Assembly (NCBI GenBank): GCA_003354225.1
Contig: PIVH01000259.1
Location: forward strand, 1 to 6,645
Direction: 5' to 3'
DNA length: 6,645 nucleotides
From: Globobulimina sp.
Taxonomy: Eukaryota; Foraminifera; Rotaliida
The position numbers and the translations under genes were made by a program. The notes beneath the pieces were generated by a model. It was not told the DNA's origin and ran no database searches. It worked only from the letters and a program-made list of their open reading frames with translations. Below, piece after piece: positions 6,196 through 6,645 of this stretch (positions are counted from its first letter, which is position 1; every line of letters begins with the position of its first letter).

Positions 6196-6645
6196 ACAAC
6201 CAATTATTTATGGAGTTGGATATGTATTGCAATTTACTCAACGTATTTGTGGACAAATTCGATGATTATAAAGTATTCGGTGAAATGTATGGTTGGTTCG
6301 TAAAACAATTAAACCGAAAACAATGGGATAAACGTATTTATTTCACATTTATTCAATTATCATCAATTACGACACGTGCACTCATTGAGCATAATGCGTT
6401 GAAATTAATGTTTCATTTCGATAAAGATTTAGAATCAATTTGGCAAACAACATTACATTATCCATTAAATGGAACATTGCCTCCTGCAATTTATGAAACG
6501 CGAACACGATTATTAGCCAATATATTAATATTATTCATTGATGCAAAAAAATGTAACAAATTTCGTCAATTTGTAACATCGGAATATTTTTCCTCTGCGG
6601 CTCGAAAAAATATTCATAGTGATATTTTGGAGATAATTTGGAGGA
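6150..6645 (+). CDS. Probable continuation of the secreted-protein gene after a 1-base shift, cut by right edge
   Basis: This frame opens after a TAA at 6147-6149 and stays open for 165 codons to the edge. Its first ATG is at 6210, followed by MELDMYCNLLNVF. The codons before that ATG already look coding (EEIFIWNDTIVNNQLF), which argues for continuation of the upstream gene rather than a separate start. The frame offset equals one missing base, and a run of five T at 6157-6161 is the obvious place. One more T would make the two frames continuous. The visible part is helical and rich in aromatic residues, with the same style and base composition as the upstream part. No domain is recognised. 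Explanations are an assembly error, a real inactivating indel, or programmed -1 frameshifting; a canonical slippery heptamer is not present. Confidence 0.65.
   Translation, partial: MFIFEEIFIWNDTIVNNQLFMELDMYCNLLNVFVDKFDDYKVFGEMYGWFVKQLNRKQWDKRIYFTFIQLSSITTRALIEHNALKLMFHFDKDLESIWQTTLHYPLNGTLPPAIYETRTRLLANILILFIDAKKCNKFRQFVTSEYFSSAARKNIHSDILEIIWR

Noticed and set aside
1-6645. Bacterial operon, CRISPR array, tRNA or transposon
   Set aside because: No repeat-spacer pattern, cloverleaf, transposase or ribosome-binding-site-led operon was seen. The domain content and intron are eukaryotic.

Overview
This window looks like compact, AT-rich eukaryotic nuclear DNA. All confident starts are ATG with A at -3. 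There are no Shine-Dalgarno-like operons. One gene is interrupted by a clear 57-nt spliceosomal intron, and the gene content (RGS, F-box-like and caspase-like domains) is eukaryotic. TAA and TGA both act as stops, so the code appears standard. Close gene spacing, mostly intronless genes and one very short intron suggest a small-genome protist or a lineage with similarly compact genes, such as a bdelloid rotifer. The lineage cannot be fixed from this sequence alone.

Layout, left to right. Position 154 down to 1 (-): the 5' end of a gene running off the left edge, encoding an N-terminal membrane anchor. 221-826 (-): a 201-aa F-box-like protein. 1015-2022 (+): a single-exon globin fused to an RGS domain, with a Met-Gly-Ser-Cys N-terminus. 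2023-2451: a gene-free stretch whose right half is a decayed fragment of a DUF2817 peptidase gene. 2452-3291 (+): a caspase-like cysteine protease with a good N-myristoylation/palmitoylation motif. 3292-3526: a convergent intergenic region with an 18-bp perfect palindrome. 4921-3527 (-): a membrane-anchored DUF2817 (M14-like) metallopeptidase in two exons, 445 aa after splicing. 5050 to the right edge (+): a secreted helical protein of unknown family whose reading frame shifts by one base between 6150 and 6192 and then stays open to the edge.

The most unusual element is the globin-RGS protein. A complete set of haem-pocket residues (Tyr B10, Phe CD1, His E7, His F8) sits directly in front of an RGS fold, which suggests a gas- or redox-responsive regulator of heterotrimeric G-protein signalling. 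The second point of interest is the DUF2817 relic just upstream of the caspase gene. It still reads the zinc-site motif at the protein level but is broken by deletions and a stop. Three proteins here (globin-RGS, caspase-like, DUF2817) carry N-terminal membrane-targeting signals. Nothing in the sequence proves that they act together.
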